From positions 358,478 to 422,477 of the forward strand of contig NW_020825323.1 of NCBI RefSeq assembly GCF_003286085.1: a stretch of 64,000 nt of DNA, written 5' to 3'. The position numbers and the translations under genes are program-made. The DNA comes from Drosophila persimilis (taxonomy: Eukaryota; Arthropoda; Insecta; Diptera; Drosophilidae). The notes beneath the pieces were generated by a model that worked only from the letters and a program-made list of their open reading frames with translations, made no database searches and was not told the origin of the DNA. Below, one piece after another: positions 33,252 through 42,774 of the stretch. How positions within the stretch are numbered: position 1 is the stretch's first letter; each line of letters opens with the position of its first letter.

Positions 33252-33989
33252 TGATTGCTCGTTCGTTCATTCAAAACTTTCTTTCGTTGCCAACCGCAAG
33301 GGGTTCAAACATCGCCGAATTGCGTAAAATAGTCGACACCGCCGACGAAAGTATACGTGGTCTACATGCGCTGAGCTGCGACAGCCGCGATGTGTGGCTG
33401 ATCTATATCTTGCTCTCAAAGCTAGGCCCGGAATGCAAGGAAGCTTGGGCCACCTCCAGTGAATCGTGCAAGGAAAATGTGACCATAAATGACCTGTTCG
33501 GCTTTGTCTTCGCCCGTTGCGATGCACTTGAGTCTTGTCAAGATCCAACGCTAATCCAGGATACACACACGGTGCTGAATAAACGTCGTGCAATTTCTCA
33601 TCATGTTGACGTGCCAAATACGTCTGCTCGTGATTTTTATGCACTTTTATGCGTGCACTCAATTCAAGGCTCTGGATGTTGTGGACCGCCGCAAGTTCGC
33701 CAGGGATGGTAATTTGTGCTTCAATTGTCTAAGCCGATCTCATCAAGTCAAGGAGTGTAATTCCACAAACACGTGCCGTCTGTGTAAGCTGAGGCACCAC
33801 ACTCTTGTTCATCCAGAGGACATACGCTCTGTCACGGCTTCCGCTGATGTCAATACATCCGCTGACTCACCCGTCCGCTCGTCCAGTTTCCCTGCTGATG
33901 CTGATCCTGCCGTGGTCAGCCATCATACATTGGAGAGGAAATTCGTGGCCAAGAGTCAGGCCATATGCCAACGATTTTGGCCACTATAG
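33130..33989 (+). pseudogene. BEL-A gag, 3' part, unit 2
   Basis: Resumes at LKSYLDGEALSMIKHI and runs in one frame to about 33630. There a rearranged patch (GATTTTTATGCACTTTTATG) replaces the CVYCHEQH segment, removing the first zinc knuckle and shifting the frame. The second and third knuckles (CFNCLSRSHQ, CRLCKLRHH) continue in the frame ending at 33989. Confidence 0.82.
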
Positions 33990-34273
33990 TCGACTCCTGG
34001 GGCAACGAGATCACCTGCAGGATACTGTTGGATACTGGTTACACTATAACGATGGTCGCCGAATCATTTATTCAACGAATTGGATTGCTGCGCACCCATG
34101 CTCGTATACCAGTGGTTGGTCTAGGCGCAAATCCTGCTGGGGTTACTAGAGGTCGCGCCACATTCACGCTACTCTCCCGCACAAGCTCGGCCTCAGTGGT
34201 GGTAACAGGTCTGATTATGAACACATTAACCTCCTCGATTCCAGCCCAGAGGATCGAGTCTAACACAGTCTGA
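33965..34273 (+). pseudogene. BEL-A protease remnant, unit 2
   Basis: Same DTG-containing frame and the same truncation after ESNTV as in copies 1 and 2. Confidence 0.75.
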
Positions 34274-34373
34274 ATATACTAATTTTGGTTGGGTCATTAC
34301 AGGCAGCTACCATCTTAGTAGTGATGCTCACAACCACGCACTAGCACATCACGCGCACGAGGATCTGGACACT

Positions 34374-35160
34374 TTGGTTCGATCGTTCATGGACATGGAA
34401 CGAGTTCAACCAAGTGACGCTACCGTTGATGCTAGTGATCCCGCTGAGCAACACTTCGTTCATACGCACGCCCGCAGAAACGATGGCGTGTACATCGTAC
34501 AATACCCATTGAAGGAATCTGCCCCTCCGATGGGGTCCACACTGCCACAAGCACTACGCCGCTTTTCTTCTCTCGCTCAAACAACAGTTTGTAGCTGAAG
34601 TTCATTTACTGGAAAGCTGTCGCATACCTCGCTACCTATCCTCGCCACTTCAAGCTGCATGGATTCGCCGATGCTTCATCTCATGCATACGCCGCTGTCA
34701 TCTAAAGTCGCGTGAGATTCAATAATGACTACGCTGTAACACTGATCGCCGTGTGGCACTCATCAAACCTATCTCCATCCCACGGCTCGAATTGAATGCC
34801 GTCCATCTTCTGTCGAAATTGATGTCTCTGGTTAAGCAAGCTCTAACTATTCCTATTTCCAGTACTTCGTGTTGGTCAGATTCCGAAATTTTACTACATT
34901 GGCTCTAATCACCCCCACGGACTTGGAACACTTATGTTTGTAATCGCACTGCTGAGATTCTAGAAGCTTGCATACGTAGCTGCTGGCAACACATTCGCAC
35001 TGAGGACAATCCCGCGGACTGTGCATCACGCGGACTTCTACCAAAGGATCTGGTAGAACATAGACTGTGGTGGAATGGACCACCGTGGCTTTCCCAATCA
35101 CATCGCACCTGGCCACCTGCTAAGACCAAGTTCGCACTGTCGACTGAGGACGCTGAGCGG
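34374..35160 (+). pseudogene. BEL-A RT stub and RNase H, unit 2, heavily broken
   Basis: The frame runs from VRSFMDMERVQ to RRFSSLAQ and then breaks. Relative to copies 1 and 2 there is a 26-bp deletion near 34577, an 8-bp deletion near 34655, a 10-bp deletion near 34752, and new stops (TAC to TAA near 34703; TCA to TAA near 34906). RNase H motifs are still legible across frames. The original RT deletion is present. Confidence 0.8.
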
Positions 35161-36696
35161 ATGGAAGTAAAGGTCAAGCCCCAAGTTAATCTACACATTT
35201 CCAATGAAGGAAATGATCGTAACTGTATGATCAACAAAGCTTCCTCCTGGTCACATCTCTTGCGGACACTTAGCTATTGCTTTCATTTCGTACATCGAAT
35301 TCGTTGCAAGGACCGCCTGTCATCATTTTTATCGTCATGGGAGCTTCAATATGATCGCTCTAGGGTAATCAAACATGTCCAGATGGAGTTCTTCCAAGTG
35401 GAGTACAGACAGCTGAACAGTGGACAAGCCCTTTCTCAAAAATCCAAGTTGATTCACTACACTCCATTTGTTGACGACCAAGGAATTCTGCGCGTAGGAG
35501 GACGCATTGGAAATTTGAGGACAACCTATGATGCAAAACATCCCATACTTCTTCCAAATGAATTACCAGTCGCTGTTTTATTAGCTAGACACCAGCACGT
35601 CACATCGTTACACGCTGGAGTCGAATTTATGTTTCACACGTTGGGACAGAAGTATTGGATCCTGGGAGCCCGTAACATAGTCCGCAAAATTGTATTCAAC
35701 TGCAAGATATGCTTCCTCCAGCGCAAAGGAACGAGCACACAACTCATGGCTGATCTTCCCGCCTTTCGCGTTCAGCCCACCCGCTGCTTTCTACATTCTG
35801 GATTGGATTACGCTGGACCAGTTACCATCAAGACATCAGCAGGTCGGACACCGAAGTTTGGCAAAGCTTGGTTTGCCATCTTTGTTTGTCTGTCCACCAA
35901 AGCAGTTCATCTCGAGCTCGTCAGTGATTTGACGACCCCCGCATTTATCGCCGCTTTCAAACGGTTTTGGTCTCGACGTGGCCCTATGTCCGACTTGTAC
36001 TCGGACAATGGCACAATATTCCATAGAGCCAGAAAGGAACTAACGGAGATGCAACGGATAACTGTATCTCAAAGTCAAGACGAGGAAATTGCTAATTTTC
36101 TGACGAGTCAGGACATCAACTGGCACTTCATTCCGCCGTTTACCCCGCATTTTGGAGGTCTTTGGGAAGCAGGCGTACGATCTATCAAGCTCCACCTTCG
36201 CCGAGTAATTGGTAGCAGTGCGTTGACTTTCGAGGAATATTCAACAATTTTAACTCAGATTGAAGGGTTACTCAACTCTCGCCAACTGTGCGCGCCCAGC
36301 GATCACAGCTTGGATCCCCTTACCCCCGCTCATTTTCTTACAGGTCAACCTCACATGTCGGTGCCGGAGCCGTCCTTGTTAGACGTCAACATTAACAGAC
36401 TGCAGCGTTGGAGACAACTGCAAGCCAAGGTTCAAGGATTCTGGAAACGTTGGAATCTGGAATACCTTACTTCCTTGCAACCTCGCACGAAATGGCAGCA
36501 GGAGTCCAACGACATAACCGTGGACACTCTTGTGGTACTGAAGGAGCCAAATCAACCGCCTAGCAAGTGGCTGCTTGGGCGAATCACCGAAGTTCATCCT
36601 GGCCAAGACGAGAGGGTTCGAGTGGTCACCGTCAAAACAGCCCGAGGAGTGTACAAGAGACCTATTACCAAACTTGCTGTGCTTCCCTTGTTCTGA
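35161..36696 (+). pseudogene. BEL-A integrase, unit 2
   Basis: 511-codon open frame, MEVKVKPQVNLHIS onward. The junction GGAAGTAAAGGTCAAGCCCC differs from copies 1 and 2 and appears to be the ancestral link between RNase H and integrase. Zinc domain and catalytic D, D and E are present (LDYAGP, SDNGT, GGLWEAGV). Scattered changes include LGQKYW for LRQKYW. As part of a broken pol it is unlikely to be expressed. Confidence 0.8.
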
Positions 36697-36719
36697 ACAG
36701 TCATTCAGGGGGGTCGGTA

Positions 36720-37235
36720 TGTTGAGAAATGATCCTCGTAGTTTGTAATTCAATGTTCATGTATATTGCGATTGACCTATTTACACGCTCATGATTGTAG
36801 TACACCGCCTAAGTAACTATTTTTACGCGCATAGCTGTGTTGTTGTTTGCTCGTGTCCAGAACATAGCTGTAATGTTCTCACACGCATGGCCAGACCCGC
36901 AGCTGCACACGCACACAGCGATGCGTTCCGTTGTTTTGCATTGAGACCGTCGCGTCGAGTCGTATCGCGTGATCTTCCAATTCCCTTTTGCTCGACTTCT
37001 TTTCGCGGAGTTGAGTCAGTAGAAACTTCTAGACGAAGCCGCCCGCACGCTTACTTTGTACCGCAGTAGAAACTTCTAGACGAAGCCGCCCGCACGCATA
37101 CTTTGTACCGCCACAGAATCGAACCCCCCGCTGTTCTTGTAATATAATTGTACTATAACCCCCAATATTAAATAATCAATAAAACTAAATAAGCTCAAGA
37201 TATAAACGATTATACAGTCCACTAATTCATAACCA
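36720..37235 (+). repeat. BEL-A 3' LTR, unit 2
   Basis: 516 bp, same type and same downstream flank as the LTRs at 828 and 17836. Confidence 0.9.
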
Positions 37236-37332
37236 AATATATAACAGCAAACGTAAATTAATTATAAGATAATACAAATTACGAAAATTAAAAAGAAATA
37301 ACAAAAAAGATTAACATACATCATCCAATAAA

Positions 37333-38973
37333 TCATATGTAGATGAAATAAAAGTGGATTTGTGATTCTTTGACAGATTTCTTTGACCTGTTATAAAAGG
37401 GTCTGATCTCAAAAGAATTAATCAAATCTGTATTTGTCAGTATACGAGAAATCTTCCAAGTGTGCTGCAAACGGCACTTTTTTATTTCTTTATTGTTTGA
37501 CTCTGCAGCTTCCTCTGAGAGCTCTCCAATCGAAACAAAAGCGTGCTCTATTACCTTGGGTCCATGAATTAAAATTTTATGCACTGTTGCTGGAAGATAG
37601 TACCATGGATACATTTAAATTAATTTATTAGCCGTATCTAGTGCGTATTTGTCGAATTTGTGTATATTAATTTTGTATCCTGATGCTAAGGCTTGCAATA
37701 TCGTAGCGCATCGGGCAATCACTTATTCAACAATGCCTGTAATCTGAGATGCTAAGCATGGGTTACTGAAAAATGTCCTGGCAGTATTTCCATCGTTGGA
37801 GTTTCCTCTGCCTCCATCCTTTGGCTTATCGACAAGTAACCCCATTTTCTCGCGAAACTCCGCTTGAATTTGATTTTTTCTCTTTAACACAATAGACTTG
37901 AGTTCTACCGATCGTATTTGCCAAAGCTTTACATCCAGTTTATACAAAATGTGCAAGAAATATTCAAAGAACCGGATATATGAATGAAATGGTGATAACC
38001 CGATGTAATTTTGTATTGCAAATTTTATGCTTGTCTTTAAGTCAGCTATTTTCGCCTTGAAGTAGAGCTCTTCTTCGACGGAAAGTGCGGCGGTCTCCTT
38101 TTTAAATTGAAGTCTGAGTGGTCTGCAATATCTGGTAGACGATGGCCTGGGATTTTTCCATATTATCTTAGAGTCGGCAACAAGCTGAAGTGGGACGTAC
38201 CATGTGACAAATAAAGTTTTCTCATCATCAATACAATTGGGAAACTTTTTTTTATACTCGCTGTGACCAGTGCTGCCATCGAATCCCCATTTTCCAATTA
38301 ATGCTAAGGTTTTTTCTGTTTCATCCAAACGTTCTTCAATTAAAGTCTTTTGAAGCTCTAAAATACTTGAAGCCGTGTTATCTAAAAGACTTTGTAGTTC
38401 CACTTCTGCATATGTTTCGTCTAAAACAATATTATTTGGATATGTCAATGTTTTAAATTTAAGAATTTTTTCATAGCTTGGCAATAAGTTGTAGGAAACT
38501 TCTGAATTGATAAATGATCTAAAGACCAAGTATTAGTTTTTGGACAACCCAATGTCCACCAAAAGCGACGAGATTTTTTCAACATTTATTTCAGTGGCAT
38601 AAAGTTTTGACTGAGAATCGGATGAGCGCAAAACAGAAGCTGCAGACTCATCATGCTTTTGTAGCAGGTCTATTCGGCGACGTTTCGTCCTTTTTGAGGA
38701 CGATTGGATCAATTTGTTGAGCACTACCAGTAGGCTTCAGGGCAATAAATTCTTTAGTTTTTAGCCATTCGGATTGGTATTGTACAACTGAACTTCTAAT
38801 TCTTTTCCAGTAGGCAACTATCTTTTTGCAAATGTACTAAATGCATTTCTTAAGGTCAATCGTATTGACTTCGTAGCCTTTGCTTATTATGTTAAGTTCA
38901 AGCAAATTATTTATGCCTTGCATTTTTTCGACATTCGTGCCCTTTTCTTTGCACCAAAGATCAAAGATGTGCA
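37333..38973 (-). pseudogene. Transib-like transposase relic, unit 2 (longest frame)
   Basis: Same relic as in units 0 and 1, but two short differences (near 38030 and 38125) leave a 268-codon frame from 38529 to 37723. It carries KWGFDGSTGHSEY, RPSSTRYCRPLRLQF, GLSPFHSYIRFFEYF and GGRGNSNDGNTAR. The C-terminal LSEEAAESNNKE segment follows beyond a stop. The segment between IADLKT and SIKFAIQ is too short to contain the second Asp and Cys pair expected in Transib. The N-terminal part is cut at 38973, where the tandem block ends. Confidence 0.74.
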
Positions 38974-40480
38974 ACCCTCGGGAAGGTTCAGTCGCTGATC
39001 TCCATCATACATCGTATGACTCCAGCAGTTACTCTATATGATCTAGTCCCTTCGCTCTTCAGCAGCACCCTCTCGCTGAGGTAGCTGTCCACTATTCTCA
39101 GGAGGTATTCCGGGATCCGTAGCCTCCGTAGGGCTTCCATCGTTTTACCCCAGTCCGCAGAGTTGAAAGCGTTTTTTATATCCAGGGTAACCAGCAGGCA
39201 GTACTGCTTTTGGCCCGCTCTCCAGCGGGTCCCACTTATTGCATTCTCCGCTATGTTGGTGACTATGCCAATGGCATCCAGGGTTGATCTGCCTTTCCGG
39301 AAGCCATACTGGTTGGGCGACAAGCCGCCGGCATCTTCAATGGCACGGCTGAGCCTACATGCAATGAGCTTTTCGCATACCTTCCCCGCGTTGTCCAGGA
39401 GACAAATTGGTCTGTACGAAGAAGGCTCGCCTGGTGGTTTCCCTGGCTTGTTGAGCAGCAGTAGCTTTTGAATCTTCCACCTATCGGGGAAGGTACCTTC
39501 CAGCAGACACTTATTGAAGACCTCGTCGAAGGCGGATGGTGTAGTGCCATTGCCAGTTTTAAAGCCCTATTTGGGATTGCATCCGGGCCTGGGGCTTTTT
39601 TGCTTGGCAGGCTCCTACCGGCTTCCAGGATCTCCGCTTCCGTGATCATTTCGATGCCCGTGATCGGTGCGTCGCTTTCTAAGGGGCCTGGACGCCTCTG
39701 TTGCTCGCTGGGGAACAGGGTGTGCACTATGTCCTAGAGGGTGCTGGGGTCCGTTGGCGCCTTGCTCCCGGCACTTAGCCGCTTCATAACGATTTTGTAA
39801 GCCCTGCCCCAGGGGTTTTGTTCCGCTGTGTCGCAGAGCTGGAGAAAGGATTCCCGCTTGCTGCTCCGAATCGCATGCTTCAGTGCCTTTCTGGCGGTCC
39901 TATACTCCTCATGCGATGTGTCGAACCGAGTCGTACGTCGCGCTCTCTGCATAGCTCGTCTGGCCCTTAGACACGTTGTCCGGAGTCTGTCGATGTCGGC
40001 GTTCCACCAGACGATTGGCTCGTGGTACCGCATGAATGGCTTCCGCTGTCTCATGCTCCTGTCACAGGCCTCCTCCATTCGCAAGGCGAGCTGGTTGGCC
40101 GATTCGTTGGCGCTTGTGTCGCCGAGGACCTCCCACGTCTCGAGTCTTCTGGCGAGAGCGCTGGTGTTGAACGTGTCCACGATGTAGGTTTTGCTCCTCG
40201 TGCTTGACCTGCTGGGTCTGGCGCGTTCGCCAATGGTGCATACTATGGCTTCGTGGTCGCTTCCGGTGTACACGTCTCCTATTCGCCACCTTGCATTGCG
40301 CAGTTTCGAAGGGCTCGCGAACATTAGGTCAATGATTGACCCAGCGCCACCCCTGCAGAAGGTTTGCTGGGAGCCCTCGTTCCCTCGTGTGTGTGTGTGT
40401 AGGATTTCGTGGTTTTTTTGTGATGCACGAGACGAAATGTGTGGCACGCACTTGAAGGCCCTGCAATGAACGTGCGATTT
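38974..40480 (-). pseudogene. R1-type non-LTR retrotransposon relic
   Basis: The minus strand reads the end of an APE-type endonuclease (GGAGSIIDLMFASP, TGSDHEAI near 40250) and a basic linker (WWNADIDRLRTTCLRARRA). The RT N-terminal part follows across frameshifts: KKAPGPDAIPNRALKLA near 39580, then PNQYGFRKGRSTLDAI and LLVTLDIKNAFNSADW near 39220. It is truncated inside RT (VTAGV) at 38974, before the catalytic YADD. The R1 clade is favoured by these motifs, though an I-like origin is possible. A (TG)n microsatellite interrupts it at about 40388-40401. Confidence 0.68.
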
Positions 40481-40837
40481 GGCTACGATCGCCCTGGCAC
40501 CAACATCGTCCAACATCGTTTGGTCCGGTTCTGGTGGCTATATTCCGTGCCGGTTCAAACTTTATATTTTACGCACAAAATTTCAACGGTGCTGAGTCGA
40601 CGTTTCTCTTCCGTCCAGACTCCACGAATTTCATAATCCCCATACACCATCGTTCAGGTGGGACTGGAACAACAGAGCAAGAAAAGCCTTTTCAGAACCT
40701 AAGCTCCTGGCTCAAATCTTAGGTCTTGATGAGTCTCTCATCACATATTTTCAAAATATTTTAATTGCGATTTCCTGCCATCTGTCAACTGATGCAAAAC
40801 TATTTAAAAAATATTGTCAAGAAATAGTTACACTATA
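40481..40837. other. Unclassified sequence left of the LOA insertion
   Basis: Contains a 62-codon plus-strand open stretch (40534-40722, MAIFRAGSNFIFYAQNF) that I do not recognise. The R1-type relic may extend to about 40520. It continues across the LOA element at 46495. Confidence 0.35.
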
Positions 40838-40848
40838 TATGTCCTTGT
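40838..40848 (+). repeat. Target-site duplication of the LOA element (left copy)
   Basis: TATGTCCTTGT, repeated exactly at 46484-46494. It defines the ends of the insertion. Confidence 0.9.
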
Positions 40849-41331
40849 TGGCCGTCAGCCATCGGGTGCTACAGGGGGACAAACGGATGACGGGTCGGCT
40901 CGCACAACTGTGAACTCGGAACTGAGGCGCAGCCGCTCCGGTTAGTAATACCCGGTGCGGTCTGCGTCTCACACAGCCCTAGGACACAGAGGGTTGCGAG
41001 CGAGCCGTCACCCGCCGTAACTGTGCACACCGGTGGAAGTGCGACTATACTCTCCCCGTGAGGGCGGCTGGAAACAGGTCCTAGCACGGTCATGTCTCTG
41101 CTAGGATGCTGGCAAATGGTAGTCGGGCGGAGAGAAGAAAACTCTCAGTGAAATTACCCCAATCCAAGGTGACACTGTTATATGCCGAGGGATGCATGGC
41201 CGGGGGGGTGCCCGGTCGCTAATATGCGGACTCTGGATACCTGCCGACCTCCAGTTTAAATCAGGCTTCCCGGGGCAAGCGGGCTATGCCTCGGGTGACC
41301 AACCCCTTCCCGCCTACTCGTGGGAACAAAA

Positions 41332-42774
41332 ATGCCAAACAAATCATATATTAAAAATAAAAACACCGCAAAGGAGCTCGGTACTCCTCCTAAAGTACCG
41401 GAGGGACAAGCCAATCCCTCTGCACCAGCGCCTGGGAAACCGGGTCCAAAGAAGACGGGGAAGGAAACTGAGTCGGTCCACCGTCTTCAGGCAGCAGCCG
41501 CAGCGAGGGGGGGCCCGAAAAGCCAATCGGGTTCTTCCAAGTCGGGTGGCTCCAAGGGCGAAGCGGATACCGGTGTGGCTGCCAAGCAGAGCGTAATCGC
41601 GGCTGGTAAGCGCACCGGGACCGAAGAACCCCTGGGACCCCCGGCGGGCAGCGTCTCTGCACCACGGGGAGGAAAGCCGTCGTACCAGGACAGGAGACGA
41701 GCGGCCTTCATCCTGTCCAATGAAGACCCGAATTTCAAGGCGTCAACCGAAGGAAAGGAGCAGAGGCTGTGGGCCTGCTCAATCCTTCCCCTGTTCCAGC
41801 CAGCCAAAGCTGGAAAGGGCGCAGCCAAGGCCCCCAACAAGCGGCAACGCTCAGCGGAGGACCCCGCAAATCAGCCAGGTCAAGCCCAGCAAGCCAAGCG
41901 GGTGAAGACCCACCTCACGAACCGGTCGTTCGCTGAGGTGGCGAGGGGCAAGACCCTGATCGGTGTCCTGGATAGGGGCGCCGAGGACGGCCATGTCCCC
42001 CGCGATAAGTGGCACCTGGTGGAGAACGAGCTCCAGGACCGGTTCCTACTGGAACTTGAGGAGAACGGCGGACCACCGCCAAAGTGTGAGGACGCAGGGT
42101 GGCATCAAGGCAAGGTGAAAGCCATCGCCTGCCAAGACGCTCGCTCTGCGGCCCTCTACATGAAGGCGGTGGCGGCCCTAAAAGAGGTCTATCCAGGGGC
42201 GAAACTGGAGGCCGTGAAGTGGGAAGATGTCCCTAGTCGCCCGAGAGCCAGAGCGTGGGTCTCGGCTAAGCCTGCAGAGCCTGAGAAGATCCTCAGGTTA
42301 CTGCAGGTCTGCAACCCCCACCTTCCTACAGCCGATTGGAAGGTGGCAAAGGTGGAGGATATCCAAGGGCAGAGGCGCCAGATTATATGAGGATTATATG
42401 AGGAATCAATAGATCTCCTCGCAAAGTCGGACGGTGTAGTGGATTATGGCTATAAGAAGGTCACCATATCCACGTACAAGTCCGATCGCAAGGGCAGGCA
42501 AGCGGAGGTCGAGCCAGACCCGGAGCTGCCAGAGATCCCGAAAGAGGGGGCCTCGTGCGAGGAGGATAACCCGGCGTCGGATGCGGCGTCCTTGATGTCG
42601 GACGACATCCTGGACGACTACGCGTTCGACGAGAGCGACCTAGCCAGAGGTCTCAGCCATATCATTGTCGGGGAGGAGCCAGAGTCCCCTGACAGCGATC
42701 CAGAAGTAACAATGGTGGAGGCGAGCCTCAGGAATGTCGTTGACGCTCCTGCAGATAAACCTCCACCATTGTAA
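41332..42774 (+). pseudogene. LOA ORF1 (nucleic-acid-binding, DUF4780-like), one internal stop
   Basis: The most likely start is the ATG at 41332 (MPNKSYIKNKN). The N-terminal third is rich in Lys, Pro, Gly and Ala and probably disordered. Residues about 195-350 resemble the DUF4780 domain of Drosophila LOA/I-type ORF1 proteins (RSFAEVARGKTLIGVLD, RARAWVSAKPAEPEKIL). A TGA at 42388-42390 breaks the frame inside a perfect 11-bp tandem duplication (42381-42391 and 42392-42402). The same frame continues from 42391 to 42774 with an acidic tail. ORF1 overlaps ORF2 by 41 bases in another frame. The protein would bind element RNA; no CCHC knuckles were seen. Confidence 0.78.

Larger units (their letters stand above)
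26638..37235 (+). mobile_element. BEL-A element of unit 2, split by a BEL-C insertion
   Basis: A single BEL-A copy, 5' LTR 26638-27153 and 3' LTR 36720-37235, with gag cut at 27669 and resumed at 33129. It shares the RT deletion with the dimer in unit 1 but has extra lesions of its own: loss of the first zinc knuckle, several 8-26-bp deletions in RNase H and two new stops. Its RNase H/integrase junction keeps sequence that copies 1 and 2 have lost. Confidence 0.88.
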
